The notes: generated by a model not told the origin, from the sequence alone. DNA of 64,000 nt from Corythucha ciliata (GCA_038030265.1 CM075937.1:19468001-19532000), one strand, 5' to 3'; positions 9,514-20,372 are shown, counted from the first letter of the stretch. Numbers and translations are program-made.

Positions 9514-10109
9514 TAGTCCTGTCATGAATGGTTTAGACGCCACCATGTCCGCATGTCAGCATTTTCATCCATGGCATTCTCACCAATTGTTCGCACTCAT
9601 CTTCGGGAATTTTCCTCGATCCTTGCCTCTCAATCGTCGTGAAGAGGCACGCTGCTGATTTCCCACATTACTCGGGTAGATTCTACCTACTAGTGCTTGA
9701 TTCTTCGTGGCTACTTGGGCGTGAGGATTCATAGAACGCCCCCGCTATAGACTAAAGAATCACTGCTGTCTTATTTACATTTTTGAACTCTCCCTTAACG
9801 ATATATGAATAACAAGCTGTTGGCAATTCCATATAATTTATTATTTAATAGCAATAAAGGCAATTTTAATTTACTTTACAGACGTTCAAATGCGTAGTTT
9901 ATTTTCTTTCAGTGCATATTTAATGGCTTGGTCTCCTCCAGTATAGTTCTATGGTTATTATTCCGAAGTCGATTTCCAATGTTGCTAAATAGGTATTCTC
10001 TAAAATTGCAATGCGGAAAGGCAACAAACAGATTTCAACAGTTCTACCATAGCAACATTGCTTTCTAGGCAACGTGTAAAAGCTTCGATGTTTTACAGAA
10101 TAAGCCCCC

Positions 10110-10731
10110 AGGTTTTGGACGAAACTTGAATTTAGCAATTTTGCAAACTGGACAGCTTTTTACGTACTGAAGAATATCATTCTTCATCTTCGGCCAGTAG
10201 AATATTTTTCTCAATTTCAAATAAGTGGGGAGAAACAAGTCATGGCCACCGGAATCAGGCTCGTCATGATTAGCGCGCAAAATTTCAACGACGTTCTCTC
10301 TCATCACTTCTACTCTCTCGCCGTGTTTTTGAGTAGCGTCGACTTGCGAAGGGTTCACGTCGAGACAAAGTCGTGAAATAGCATATGCATCCTCTAGATC
10401 TTTTCCACTACGATGATTAATAATAAGGTCGAATCCCATCAGAAATATTTGCCAACGGCCTTTGGGCTCCTTCAAATTCATTATGAAGGTCAAAGCTTGA
10501 TGGTCCGTGTGAACGATGAAACGACGGCCCTTCCAAGTACGTCCTGGAATATTTAATTGCACAGACCACTGCTAAACCTTCTTTGTCAGTTACTGAGTAA
10601 TTGCACTCCGCCTTCGTAAACATGTGGGAGTAATAGGCAATGACTCGAAGCTGCTGATTTTTGGGTTTTACAGGATCCCGCTGGTACAGAATGGCACGGC
10701 GCCACAGCCGTAGTCGGAAGAATCTGCGCAT
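10110..10731 (-). pseudogene. pol: gypsy II RNase H and integrase zinc-binding domain
   Basis: Two overlapping minus-strand frames (10417-10731 and 10110-10562) together show RNase H motifs (AILYQRD, VIAYYSHMFTKAECNYSVTDKE, HTDHQAL) and the integrase HHCC domain (HDEPDSGGH ... YVKSCPVCKIAKFKFRPKP). One frameshift lies near 10550. The frame ends at 10109, where the Harbinger-like element begins. Non-functional. Confidence 0.87.
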
Positions 10732-11332
10732 TCTTCAAAGTTCAAATCCCATTCAGGAAGCTGGAGAACTGGATTGGAGGAAATAGCGCGTTTCAAGACC
10801 TGGAACGAATCTTCAGCTTCGAAAGTCCACTGAAAAACTTAACCTTTTGCTTTAAGCTTATCGAGTGGTCTCACTATGGCAGCGTGTTGGAGCAGTTGGA
10901 GCATGTTTTGCCCAAAAACTGTGATAAAGTGTTCCTTCCACTTCGACCATGGGCGAACACGCTCATCAGCGAGGAGAGAGAAATACCACTTTTGTGCGAC
11001 GCTTCCTGGAGCAGGTTGCTAATTTTCGACACATGAGATGTCCACTGGTTGACAATGCAAGCTTTTTCGTATAGCGTCATCCATACGCTGGTATCGTCGT
11101 TCTTGCCGACGAAGTGATAAGGGATAACCATTTTCCGAGGAGTCTCCTTCACTCGTAGGCAATCTCGATGAAGTCTCTGGTCGAGGTGAAGTCTCTCATG
11201 ACGTTTTGCATTAATAACAACCTGCTCTCTTGTTGATAGCGAAGGAGATCTGACATGATGGCGAAAAAACGTTCGCCCGAGTTTTCCTCCTGTAGGACAT
11301 TGCTTGTTTCTCCTGGCGTTGAAGTGTCGCAT
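10732..11332 (-). pseudogene. gypsy II gag-like region fused to RT/RNase H boundary
   Basis: Minus-strand translation in shifting frames gives a gag-like stretch (WSKWKEHFITVFGQNM) that passes directly into FEAEDSFQVLKRAISSNPVLQLPEWD, the connection region after RT. Protease and nearly all of RT are missing, so an internal deletion lies near 10850. Sequence from 11333 to 11580 is less clear; a 63-codon minus frame (11347-11538) may be the gag N-terminus. Confidence 0.6.
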
Positions 11333-11739
11333 TAACTGAACAAATACTACATGTTGGAGTTGTCAAGATTCAAAAAAATCGTTTTCTGAGAAAATTCTTC
11401 AGAAATTGTTGATGCGACGTCTGCAAGTTGAATTATGCAATTGTGACGGAAAACATCGCGCTGGTAAGGTCCGAGAAGCACCCACTCAGATGGTGAAACT
11501 GTGCAGAGTGTAGCAGCCACTCGATTTGCGGAAACCAAGTCCGATTCGTTTTACATCCATTGCTTAATGGACGTAATGTAAATGTTAAATGACGATTACG
11601 GTCCGACTGCGCCAGAATATTGCAGTTCTAATCAAAGACCAGTAAAGTCAAAGAAATCCAATCCTGAACTGACTTTTATTTATTTAAAATTGAGTCATTA
11701 TTGTTTTTCTTTGTTGTTATTTTGTTTTATTGAAGTGGG

Positions 11740-12480
11740 TCCCACAACAGCCACGAATGGTCGTATATATACATGAGAATTTGTCTCAATTACAGCCGCG
11801 AATTGTCGCCTTTTCTGAATTTTAGCAGTGAAGTAGCGTTTTCATCCCGTGAATTAGCGTTTTTTCTCAGTTTCAGCCACGCATTGGCGTTTTGCACAAT
11901 TTCAGCTGCAAATTAGGGATTTTTTCCACTTTTAGCCATTGCTAAAACTAATTATTCAATTATTAGCCACTGCTAATTCACTAATTAGCACTTTTTCTCA
12001 AGTTCAGCAGCAAATTAGCGTTATTTAAACTTTAGCCGCGCTAATTAGTGATTTTTGTTGATATTAGCCGGCTGTTAGGTAGTGGTTTTACTTTACATTT
12101 CAGCCCCGTATTAGCAACAGAGCTGGATTAGCCATTTACCTCAGTATTAGGCTCGAAGTTGCCCTCAGAAGTCACGGCTTTGCGTTTTGTCAATTGTTAG
12201 CCGAGAATAAAAATTTTTCTCAGTTTCAGCCGGGAATTAGTGATTTTTTTCATTTTGAGCCGCGAATTAAGGTTTTTTCTACGCTTTACCAGCGAATTAT
12301 CGCTTTTTCTCAATTTCGTCCACAAATAAGCTATTTTCCTCAATTTGAGCCTGCAATTAACTAGCAATTGTTTTCAATTTTGGCCGCGAATTATAGCTTT
12401 TGCCCTTTCAGCCGTTGATTAGCGCTTTTTCTCGATTTCATTCGCTAAATAGATTTTTTTTCAATTTTAGCAGACATTCT
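11740..12480 (+). repeat. degenerate ~34 bp tandem array, family A
   Basis: About twenty diverged units of the type TTTTTCTCAATTTCAGCCGCGAATTAGCG follow each other with few breaks. The same family appears forward at 27410-27700 and in reverse at 15690-15960 and 54400-54690. No coding potential; the frames here are short by-products. Confidence 0.85.
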
Positions 12481-12589
12481 CAAGTTTCTGGGTTTTTTTT
12501 TGTTTTTTTTTATGAATTATGCCCGGGAACCCGGGATGGCCTCTCACTACAGCGCCCTGATGAAAAACCGCGGAATTATAACATTTTAG

Positions 12590-13000
12590 AGGCAAATATC
12601 AGCGAAATTGGGAGCTTCATGTCTGAAATTCACGATTTTGCACGTTTCACGTCTAAATTTCGCGAATCTAAATCGCAAATTTGAACTTTTTTTTTTTTTT
12701 TTTGTGGCCGTGAGCGGCGGGCCTTGGCTGCACTCCTAAGCAAGCCTGGGCCTGGTGAGTGTGGGCCACGAATACCACAAAAAAGTGCGCAAATTCAAGC
12801 AGTTTTGGGTCTTTAATGTCTGCAAAATTGCAAGTTCGAGGTCGTTAATTTTGTCGTTAAAAGTGCAAGTTTCGGGGCAAAATATCCGTGAAATTGGAAG
12901 CTTACAATCTATTTCACGGATATTTGAACCAGAAAAGTGGTGTTCCCCTGCCCGTATAGCCTTCCTAAACTGGAGATTTTGCTTCAGCAAAATGTGCCCC
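12590..13000 (+). repeat. degenerate ~33 bp array, family B, with GC-rich module
   Basis: Units of the type AAATATC(C)GCGAAATTGCAAGTTTCGGG recur, interrupted at 12704-12772 by a GC-rich module beginning TGTGGCCGTGAGCGG and ending GGGCCACGAATACC. The same pairing of array plus GTGGCCG/GGCCAC module is seen at 16040, 16270, 23965, 24468, 53755 and 54185. Confidence 0.75.
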
Positions 13001-13009
13001 TAAAATGTG

Positions 13010-13210
13010 CAAAACTTTCTTCACGCCCTACAAATGGCAAACTGAATATTCAAAGCCCTTGAAACCTCCTGACGAACTATACACGCCTTAAAAATGGCTA
13101 TAAAATTCACCGTGCGCCCCTTAAAATTGACTTAACGGACGATTCATCCCCGAAAAGCTAAAAGCAGCCTAACCGACTATTTACGCCCCACAAAAAATTG
13201 TTAAATTGAC
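13010..13210 (-). repeat. degenerate ~33 bp array, family C
   Basis: Units such as GACGATTCACGCCCCAAAAATGGCTAAA recur about six times. They are the reverse complement of the array at 59105-59800 (GCCATTTT...GGGCGTGAATGGTCAG). No coding. Confidence 0.6.
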
Positions 13211-15680
13211 TCTAAGTGGCGATGGGAAGGGGCATCCGCCATGAACACCGTCCCGGGGCCATACGCATTTCATGACGTCATTATCCCTTGCATCGTCAAT
13301 GGCTTCGGTACCCCCTCCCCCCGGAATGTCCCTCACTGAACTGCCACAGTATTCAACACGGTCCTTGGCACCCCCCCTCCCACAACAGAGGTTTGTTCCA
13401 CCAATGAAACAGACATGGCGATCTATATAGCAACCTTATATTTTCACTTTTTATTTTCAACAGCAAACGAAAACCACGTAGTGAATGGAAAAGGGTCGTT
13501 AAACTGTGGATATTGGCGGCGCACCGTGGTACTCTGGTATAGGTATTATGGGCCGTTAGGGTTGGAAAGGAGTAAACTCCGATTGATAGCGTGGCTATTA
13601 AGTGAGAAGAGGGAATGATGAAGCCGGGATGAGGTTGAGTATAAATTAAAGATTCACTAAAAGGAAACGTCGATCGGTATATACAAGCAAGAGACTTGGG
13701 AGAAGTTTTCCCCTCTCACTCGCTCCCCTGCAGTCCAAAAAAGAGAGGAGTCCTGAAAAAGTTCCGGGAGAGAGAAAGAGACGTATATACTCCGCCGCAG
13801 GGTGGGGGTCTAATGAAGTCTTTAACGCCCGTAAATCAGTTTTAATAAGACAGCTAGATTTTTATGACTTGAATGGACACGCGATATATCAAATAACGAT
13901 CTCTCGCTCGGAGTCTTCCCCGAAAAGATATTTAAAAAAAGTAATAATAAAATCGATTTGCCCTTTTCTGTATCATATTCTATTAAAAAGCTGGCCTTAT
14001 TGTTTGACGGCGAGGGAAAGAAAGGGCAGATTTCTGTGAAATATAAGGAATAATGAGTAAAGAAAAAATCCTGAAAGTTTTTTCCTCTTTAATGTTGAAT
14101 TATGTTAAGAGGTAGAAGGGTCCTCAACAGCTCTTCTTCACATTTTTCATCGCTCAATTTACATACTGCCATCTGTTCGAGCGCCTTTTGTTTCTTTCTC
14201 ACGTTCAGGAATATTTGAGAAAAGTGTTTGCCAGGACAAAAATTCCCATGTTTGATGAAAGTGAACTTATACGCTAAGAATATTCAAAGGAAAAAGGTTT
14301 AATGTCCGTTGTGGATGGCCGTACAGTCAAGTTGGTTCTGTACTGAAGAGGCCCAACTCGAAAACACGGCATTTCTCCCGTAATCACCGACCTTGTTAAA
14401 GCCCACAAGAAACTGGAATCGAATGCTAAGTAGACGACGACGACGACGAAGACGACGACGACGATGCAGGCGACTCCTCTCCGGGTCGTGGACTTAAGTA
14501 GCCTGTTACAACTAGTGGACATTAGCAGCTTCCTTGTAGCTCGGGCCACAGGAGGCATTTCTCAACATGCGGCCGGGGCTCGTGTCACGATTTGTCAACG
14601 TCTCCTTTTCCACTGCCTCTCATTATCTATTCCCCAAGGTACCCCCTTCCCCTCCCCCAGCAACAGAGTCCTCATCACAGCTCTCCCAACCGGTAAAGCC
14701 CACCCTTGAGGAATGAAACACTCTTCCGCTGACATATTCGAATCCTGGTGGAGGGCCCACTCGGGTTAGAGGATAAAAAAAAAATCCTCGGAAACAGGTA
14801 GCTTCAATGATTTCCACAGTTTACGGCTCACTAGCCGCTTGATGTGATTTGACACTCTTCCCCGAGTCTCCCTATATACGAGCCCCCTGCTTTATGTGCT
14901 TTCCATAATCATATTTCTTTCTCACCCAACCCGTAGACTTGAAACTTCAAACGAGCTTCCCTTTTTTCTTAACGAATTGCCACCCCGTGTGAGTGCTGAT
15001 TATCTTTCCGCATTAGTCATTCATAGAACATCAATTTTCTTGAAGATGATACTTCGAACACTTTTTTCCTTCCCCACCCCCCTCACCAACACATTTTACA
15101 CCTTTTACACCATACACTTTTGATTATCTTCATGGGCAGTGCGTCTGAGAGACAGAAAAACAATATCTTCTGAATAATGACGAACCGAGTGATAAATTTT
15201 CAGTAGTCGATTGGGTTATTTTTTTTTTTTTGTTCTTTTTGCGTTCACCCGTTCTGATTTATGCGCATGAGGAATCGCGCACAATTTTTAATTTAATTCT
15301 CGTTCAACCAGTTGTTCATCCGCACGGGGAGGAAAAAAAAAATGCGACGGTTGAATAATTTCAACATTTATTGCGTCGAAAATCAGTGAAAAACGGTCGT
15401 GAATACGGAGCAAAAATTAAAGTTGCGAGCATATCGCTTTATAAAGCGGGCCCCCGCTAAACGCATAACGTACAACGTACAATCACAAACTTCATGATTT
15501 GCCAATTCGTCACTTTCATTCTCTGTATTCGCCTGTGATGCTGAAAATTTCGCCCTGAAAACTTTCATGTTCCGTCACTACCGTGTTATGAATTTTCACG
15601 GCAAAAACCAATCCTCCAGAAAGAAAACATCGACACGTTGATTGGCTGGCACGTTTCTGGAGGCAACTTCGTGGCTCAAG
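13211..15680. other. non-coding stretch; one (GAC)n microsatellite
   Basis: I find no gene. It holds C-rich patches (13310-13385), a (GAC)n/(GACGAC) microsatellite at about 14432-14465, poly-T at 15217-15232 and poly-A at about 15332-15342. Short frames here have no recognisable features. Confidence 0.6.
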
Positions 15681-15689
15681 TGTACAGAG

Positions 15690-15980
15690 GAAAAGAAATC
15701 GCTAATTCACGGCCACAAGCGGAAGAAAATAGCTAATTTGTGGGTGAAGTTGTGAAAAGCGCTAATATGGGCGGTTCTTGGGTCGAATCAGCGGCTAAAA
15801 CAAAGAAAAAACGCTAACTCAACGCGAAAAGTGAAAAAATCACCGATTTACAGCTAACATTTTGTTAATCGCTAATACGCGAATAAAATTGAGGAAAAAC
15901 GCGAATTCACATATTAAATTGAGGACAAAAATTTCAATTTTCCTACCATGCCCAGGTAAAATGGAGAAAAATAATTCGAG
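15690..15980 (-). repeat. family A array, reverse orientation
   Basis: Units of the type CGCTAATTCACGGCTAAAATTGAGAAAAA, the complement of the array at 11740-12480, recur about eight times. It passes directly into a family B array. Confidence 0.75.
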
Positions 15981-15984
15981 GAAT

Positions 15985-16326
15985 TAATTCGGGGCTAAAT
16001 TGCTAAATATCAGCAAAATTGCAAGTTTCGGGGGTTATTCTTGTGGCCGTGGACCCAGGGCTAGCTAGCCACGACAGTAGGTATACCTCAAATAAGAAAA
16101 ATATAGCGTTGAAATTACATCGCACTGTAAACATCTCTGGAATTGTCAGTTTCGGGTCCAATTATATTTTTAAAATTGCTATAGTTTCCCGGTTTAGCCA
16201 GTTTCTGGTCTTTTTCCGTACAACTTTCAGTTTCGGGGATCTTTGTTACAGTTTGACTTTGGAACCCTGGCTAGGCGGCCACGATAATTCCCATAGTCTC
16301 CACGAAATTTGAATTATCGCGGCTCA
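15985..16326 (+). repeat. family B array with two GGCCACGA modules
   Basis: GCTAAATATCAGCAAAATTGCAAGTTTCGGG is followed by TTGTGGCCGTGG...GCCACGACAG (16042-16080), further units, and a second module TGGCTAGGCGGCCACGAT (about 16266-16285). The array ends at the target site of gypsy III. Confidence 0.7.
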
Positions 16327-16331
16327 GTAAT

Positions 16332-16505
16332 TGTTAGGTGGTTGTTGATACCACATGACAAACATTTACTTAAATATAAAAATAAATCAGTTGTTGTCTA
16401 GAACTCGAATAAGCGTTTTCATTAATTTCGTGCGCTAGATGCCGAGGACGAGACAGTCGTCCCTTAGATGCCCTTCACCGACCTACACGGTCACGGAGAC
16501 AAACA
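16332..16505 (+). repeat. gypsy III 5' LTR
   Basis: Starts TGTTAGGTGG and ends GACAAACA, the standard TG...CA. The same sequence recurs in the 3' LTR, apart from inserted MITEs. It contains an AATAAATC stretch near its middle that may act as the polyadenylation region. Confidence 0.9.
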
Positions 16506-16523
16506 TGGTGCCAGGTCGAAACA
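16506..16523 (+). promoter_or_regulatory. gypsy III candidate primer binding site
   Basis: TGGTGCCAGGTCGAAAC lies immediately after the LTR, beginning with TGG as expected for pairing with a tRNA 3' CCA end. I cannot assign the tRNA with certainty. Confidence 0.6.
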
Positions 16524-16544
16524 TCACGCCCCCAGAACAACTTA

Positions 16545-17069
16545 ATTTTCGTAACCCTGATTGGAGGCTTTGGAAAACGTCGATGGGAACGATATAGATT
16601 CGGTTCTTGCTTAGATCGTCAACCGGAAAACTACCAAATAAACCTGTTCATTTACAAAGCTCGTCGCTGTCATTTTGCCGAAATGCGGGACGAATTAATT
16701 AAGCATAAGATCATCGCGGGTATGAATGACACGGCCTTATCGGAAAAACTCCAAACTAAATCAAACGTGTCGCTGGAAGAAGTGGAGAATGAGGTTTGAA
16801 TGTCGGAAAAAATCCATACGTAACAAAAAGAGTTGAGAAGCGCAACAGTTAAAACACCTGACCCGCTAGAAATCGACGCCATCAAAAAGAGAAAACTGAA
16901 TTTTTACAACTCATGCAAGAATTGTGGGTTGACACAACTTAAAACGCTTGATCAATGTCCGGCTAAAGATGTTTCCTGCTTTAAGTGTCGGAATAGTGGA
17001 CACTTTGCACGGGTTTGCAAATTTCCCGTCAGGCACGCTGAGATTAAGATAACTGAAGACGAGTTGTGA
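16545..17069 (+). pseudogene. gag: gypsy III gag remnant with nucleocapsid zinc knuckle
   Basis: Shifted frames give a capsid C-terminal motif (MRDELIKHKIIAGMNDTALSEKL, 16682-16750), then a nucleocapsid region with CKNCGLTQLKTLDQCPAKDVSCFKC and the knuckle CFKCRNSGHFARVC. The gag N-terminus is missing and stops interrupt the middle. The last part (from about 16833) is in frame with pol and separated from it by a single TGA at 17067-17069. Confidence 0.8.
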
Positions 17070-18965
17070 GTGAAAGAAAAAGTATTCATCGGTAATGTTG
17101 ATGATATTAAAACCTCGTTTAGTGTGCCACTCTACATCGGCTCTCGTAAAGTTATTTTTAAAATAGATACGGGCGCAGATGTTACTTTAATTTCTAAAAA
17201 ATTGTTTCAATCTCTGGGAGAAAACAAAAGCTTTCGGAAACCAGACAAGGTCCTTTTAGGCCCCGGGAGCCAACGAATACCTCTATCCGGCATGTTCACG
17301 GTCAAATTGCCTTACGTAAACAAAGAAATGTTGCAAGATATTTACATTTGTGCCCAAGATCAACAGCCTCTTTTAGGAAAACCTGCAATTATAGCGTTCG
17401 GTTTGGTAAAAGTGATGCGTAGAATAGATGCAGACGATCTCAAGCAAAATTTCCCAGCTTTGTTTCAAGGATTAGGTCGCATGAAAATACCTCCATACAA
17501 AATAATGTTAGACAGAGACGCAAAACCATGGGCAGCCAGGGCACCTCGTAAGATTCCGTTCCACCTCAAGGTAGCGACCAAAGAAGAGTTGGACCGGTTA
17601 GAATCGTTAGGAATAATAACGAAGATACAAAGCCCGACTGACTGGGTTGCAAATATGGTAGTAGTGCCTAAGCCGAATGCTGAAGTCCGTGTCTGCGTCG
17701 ACTACTACCGGCTAAATCAAGCGGTGAAACTCGAACGTCTTTTGATGCCGAGTGTCGACGAGCTACTATCACAGCTTGTTGGAGCAAAAATTTTCTCGAA
17801 GTTGGACTGTAGAAACGGGTATTTCCAGATACCACTAGATGAAGAATCGAAGCTGCTCACTACTTTTATCACCCCTTTCGGTCGTTATTATTTTAATTCC
17901 CTACCCATGGGCATTTCCAGCGCGGCAGAGGTGTTTCATCGTAATACATCGACGATTTTACAAGATATACCAGGCGTGTTGGTCCTGCTCGACGACTTTT
18001 TAATTTTCGGTAGCTCAGAAGAGGAACAAAACGATGGGTTATTACTAGTTTTGGAACGACTACAAAAATTTGGGATCACGCTGAACGAAAAAAAATGCAA
18101 ATTCGGGGTCGATGAAGTTACATTTTTGGGCCACAAAATTGGTCAAGAAGGTATCCAGGCAGTTCTGGAAAAAATTCTCGCAATAAAAGGGATGCCTCGT
18201 CCTATGAATTTGTCAGAAGTTAGAAGATTTTTAGGTATGTGTAACTATTACGTAAAATTTCTACCCCAAATGTCAGATGTCAGCCATCCCTTGAGAGAGT
18301 TACTTAGAAAGGACAGAGAGTGGGTATGGGACAGTACTCATGAGGAAAGTTTCATGAAATTGAAGGAAATGTTGTCTTCTGCGCCAGTATTATCGTTTTT
18401 TGATTTAAATAAACCAAAACGCGTAGCAGCAGACGCTAGTTCAGTGGGTTTGGGTGCGGTTCTGGAGCAGGAAGTTTCGTCCGGTGAGTGGAAACCAGTA
18501 TTTTTCGCATCGCGTAGCCTCACAGATACCGAAAAACGATACTCTAACATAGAACGCGAAGGACTAGGAATCGTTTGGGCGTGTCAGAAATTTCAAACCT
18601 ACTTGATAGGTGATAATTTCAGGATTCTCACGGACCATAAACCACTTCTCACTCTCTTTGGGAAAAAGCCTCTCGAAGAATTGACTCCAAGACTCCAACG
18701 GCTGCGAATGCGTATGACAAGATTTTCATATTCCACGGAACATGTGGCCGGGAAGAACTTTTTCACTCCAGATACTCTCTCGCGAAGCCCGTTAGGCACG
18801 ACAGCCTCAGAAACAATGGAGGATTTAGAGCTGTTTGTCAATGAAGTGGTTCAGTCTCAAGTTACAGACGTTTTGCTACGGCGGTTATCTGACGCCCAAC
18901 AAAATGACGACGCCATTCGCCAAGTAAAACGTTGCGTTTTTCAACGACTTATACCTAAAGGATGA
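17070..18965 (+). CDS. pol: gypsy III pol: protease, reverse transcriptase, RNase H
   Basis: An open frame of 631 codons. Protease: KIDTGADVTLIS, active Asp near residue 33. RT: LDCRNGYFQIPL (first catalytic Asp) and LLDDFLIFG near residue 307 as the YxDD box, with Leu in place of Tyr. RNase H: AADASSVGLGAVL (about 455), TDHKPL and PDTLSRSP near the end. There is no ATG at the start; the frame begins right after the in-frame TGA that ends gag, so the protein was probably made as Gag-Pol. The frame is broken at 18963 by a frameshift before integrase. Confidence 0.92.
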   Translation: MKEKVFIGNVDDIKTSFSVPLYIGSRKVIFKIDTGADVTLISKKLFQSLGENKSFRKPDKVLLGPGSQRIPLSGMFTVKLPYVNKEMLQDIYICAQDQQPLLGKPAIIAFGLVKVMRRIDADDLKQNFPALFQGLGRMKIPPYKIMLDRDAKPWAARAPRKIPFHLKVATKEELDRLESLGIITKIQSPTDWVANMVVVPKPNAEVRVCVDYYRLNQAVKLERLLMPSVDELLSQLVGAKIFSKLDCRNGYFQIPLDEESKLLTTFITPFGRYYFNSLPMGISSAAEVFHRNTSTILQDIPGVLVLLDDFLIFGSSEEEQNDGLLLVLERLQKFGITLNEKKCKFGVDEVTFLGHKIGQEGIQAVLEKILAIKGMPRPMNLSEVRRFLGMCNYYVKFLPQMSDVSHPLRELLRKDREWVWDSTHEESFMKLKEMLSSAPVLSFFDLNKPKRVAADASSVGLGAVLEQEVSSGEWKPVFFASRSLTDTEKRYSNIEREGLGIVWACQKFQTYLIGDNFRILTDHKPLLTLFGKKPLEELTPRLQRLRMRMTRFSYSTEHVAGKNFFTPDTLSRSPLGTTASETMEDLELFVNEVVQSQVTDVLLRRLSDAQQNDDAIRQVKRCVFQRLIPKG

Positions 18966-19901
18966 TTTGCTAATGTACAAGACTAGAGTCGTCATCCCAT
19001 TGTCTATGCGGCACGAAATTCTCGAGAAGATTCATGCTGGCCACGCAGGAGAACGGAAATGTATTCAACTTGCAAACGTCGCGGTTTGGTGGCCTGGAAT
19101 CTCCCACGCCATAAAGGATAAGGTCATCAGTGGTCCTAGATGTCAAGAACTCCGTCGTCAAGGACCGGAACCATTGATTCCAACAGACCCTCCATCGAGA
19201 CCCTGGGAGATAATAGGGGCTGATCTCTTCAAATGGAAAGGAGCATGGTTCATAGTGGTCGGAGATTATTTTTCAAAGTACATCGACATCAGGAAATTGC
19301 AAAATTTAACATCGTCGGCAATCATCACCTACCTAAAACAATTGTTTTCAAAATTTGGCATTCCCACGACTTTTCGGTGTGACAATGGATCAAATCTAGT
19401 TAGCTATGAGATGAAGAAGTTTGCGGACTGCATGGGTTTTGACATTATCACTTCAAGTCCGGAGTTTCCTCAAAGCAACGGGTTTGCTGAAGCTGCGGTA
19501 AAAATTTCTAAACGAATAGTCAGTGAAGGGGATGTGGAATTTGGTCTCCTAGCCTTCTCGACGACGGTATATCACCAGCTGAATTATTGATGGGAAGGAA
19601 AATCAGAAATAGGCTTCCTACCGATAATGACAAGTTTCACCCCGGCTGGCAAAACATCAAGATACACGAAGGAAGCGAAGTAATAAAAAACGCTCGAATG
19701 AAATCTCTCTTTGACAAACGCCACCGAGCCAAGGCTCTCGCAGCGTTAAACGTAGGACAGGAGGTGTGGATCTCCGATAAAAAAGAATATGGGCACATTG
19801 TAGCACAGAGTAATGAAGTCCCTCGTCGCTATCAAATTGAACTCGAGAACGGACGATACATTGTCAGGAATCGACGGGCTTTGATTGCAGTAAGAAGCTA
19901 A
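18961..19901 (+). pseudogene. pol: gypsy III integrase, frameshifted
   Basis: It continues pol in a different frame (18961-19590), then shifts again (19587-19901). Zinc-binding part: HAGHAGERK, with SGPRC where the family has a CxxC pair, so one Cys is lost. Core: GADLF (first Asp), RCDNGSN (second Asp), SNGFAEAAV (Glu). Tail: GRKIRNRLP, FDKRHRAKAL and VWISDKK. The stop at 19899 is followed almost at once by the polypurine tract. Confidence 0.88.
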
Positions 19902-19905
19902 GCTT

Positions 19906-19916
19906 AAGAGGGAGGA
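19906..19916 (+). promoter_or_regulatory. gypsy III polypurine tract
   Basis: AAGAGGGAGGA directly before the 3' LTR start (TGTTAGG at 19917), the expected plus-strand primer. Confidence 0.75.
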
Positions 19917-19962
19917 TGTTAGGTGGTTGTTGATACCACATGAAAAACATTTACTTAAATAG

Positions 19963-20331
19963 TAGGTTTGTTCGTTTGTTGTTCAGTGTAGTGGTGCAGG
20001 TGTAGTTCGAGCAGTCCGGGATTTACGTCATTTCTTCAAAGCAAACGAACGCTTTTCGTGCAAATGGCTAACCTTACGGTAACAAAAACGTTACCTTTAT
20101 TATTTATTTCCGCTTCTCAGAAGGAAATGATTGACGAAAGGTAATTATTGAGCAGGTTATAACATTTCGAGCAGCAAGCTCCTCCTAATTTTTCAGTGTG
20201 GATAGTGCTGCACTGAACAGTCCGAGATTTGACAAACGAACGCTTTCAGTGTAGTTCGGGATTACAAAAGAACGCTTTTCGGACTGTTCGTGCAGTCCAG
20301 AGCAGCTCCGGACGACAAACGAACAAACCTA
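19963..20331. mobile_element. 369 bp MITE in the gypsy III LTR
   Basis: Ends TAGGTTTGTTCGTTTGT and, inverted at the right, CGAACAAACCTA with ACAAACG before it. TA lies at both edges and the LTR has TATA here, so a TA or TAT duplication is likely. The interior repeats GAACGCTTTTC and CAGTCCG motifs. No coding. Confidence 0.8.
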
Positions 20332-20372
20332 TAAAAATAAATCAGTTGTTGTCTAGAACTCGAATAAGTGTT

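Larger units (their letters stand above)
2112..10108. mobile_element. Harbinger-like non-autonomous element, copy 1, split in three
   Basis: The pieces 2112-2287, 8384-8661 and 9514-10108 align in order with the uninterrupted copy at 29033-30094. Termini are GGGCCTTATTCT (left) and AGAATAAGCCCC (right), near-perfect inverted repeats. Flanking trinucleotides are CTG (2109-2111) and CAG (10109-10111); copy 2 has CAG on both sides. A 3 bp CWG duplication and GG-rich termini fit PIF/Harbinger (established for the superfamily; assignment is inference). No transposase is encoded. Without its insertions it is about 1.04 kb. Confidence 0.85.
1960..11540 (-). mobile_element. Ty3/gypsy retrotransposon II (minus), split by nested DNA elements
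   Basis: Reading the minus strand, gag-like and RNase H sequences (11332 to 10110) run into the integrase zinc-binding domain, which stops exactly at the right end of a Harbinger-like element (10108). The integrase core resumes on the other side, at 2108, with PFEHINIDFAELH. Removing 2112-10108 plus one 3 bp duplication rejoins the reading frame precisely. The copy also lacks protease and most of RT. Gypsy II therefore predates all elements inside it. Confidence 0.85.

Noticed and set aside
14274..14558. Minus-strand frame with a hydrophobic V-rich stretch resembling a membrane segment
   Set aside because: The stretch is the translation of a (GAC)n microsatellite; no other protein feature.
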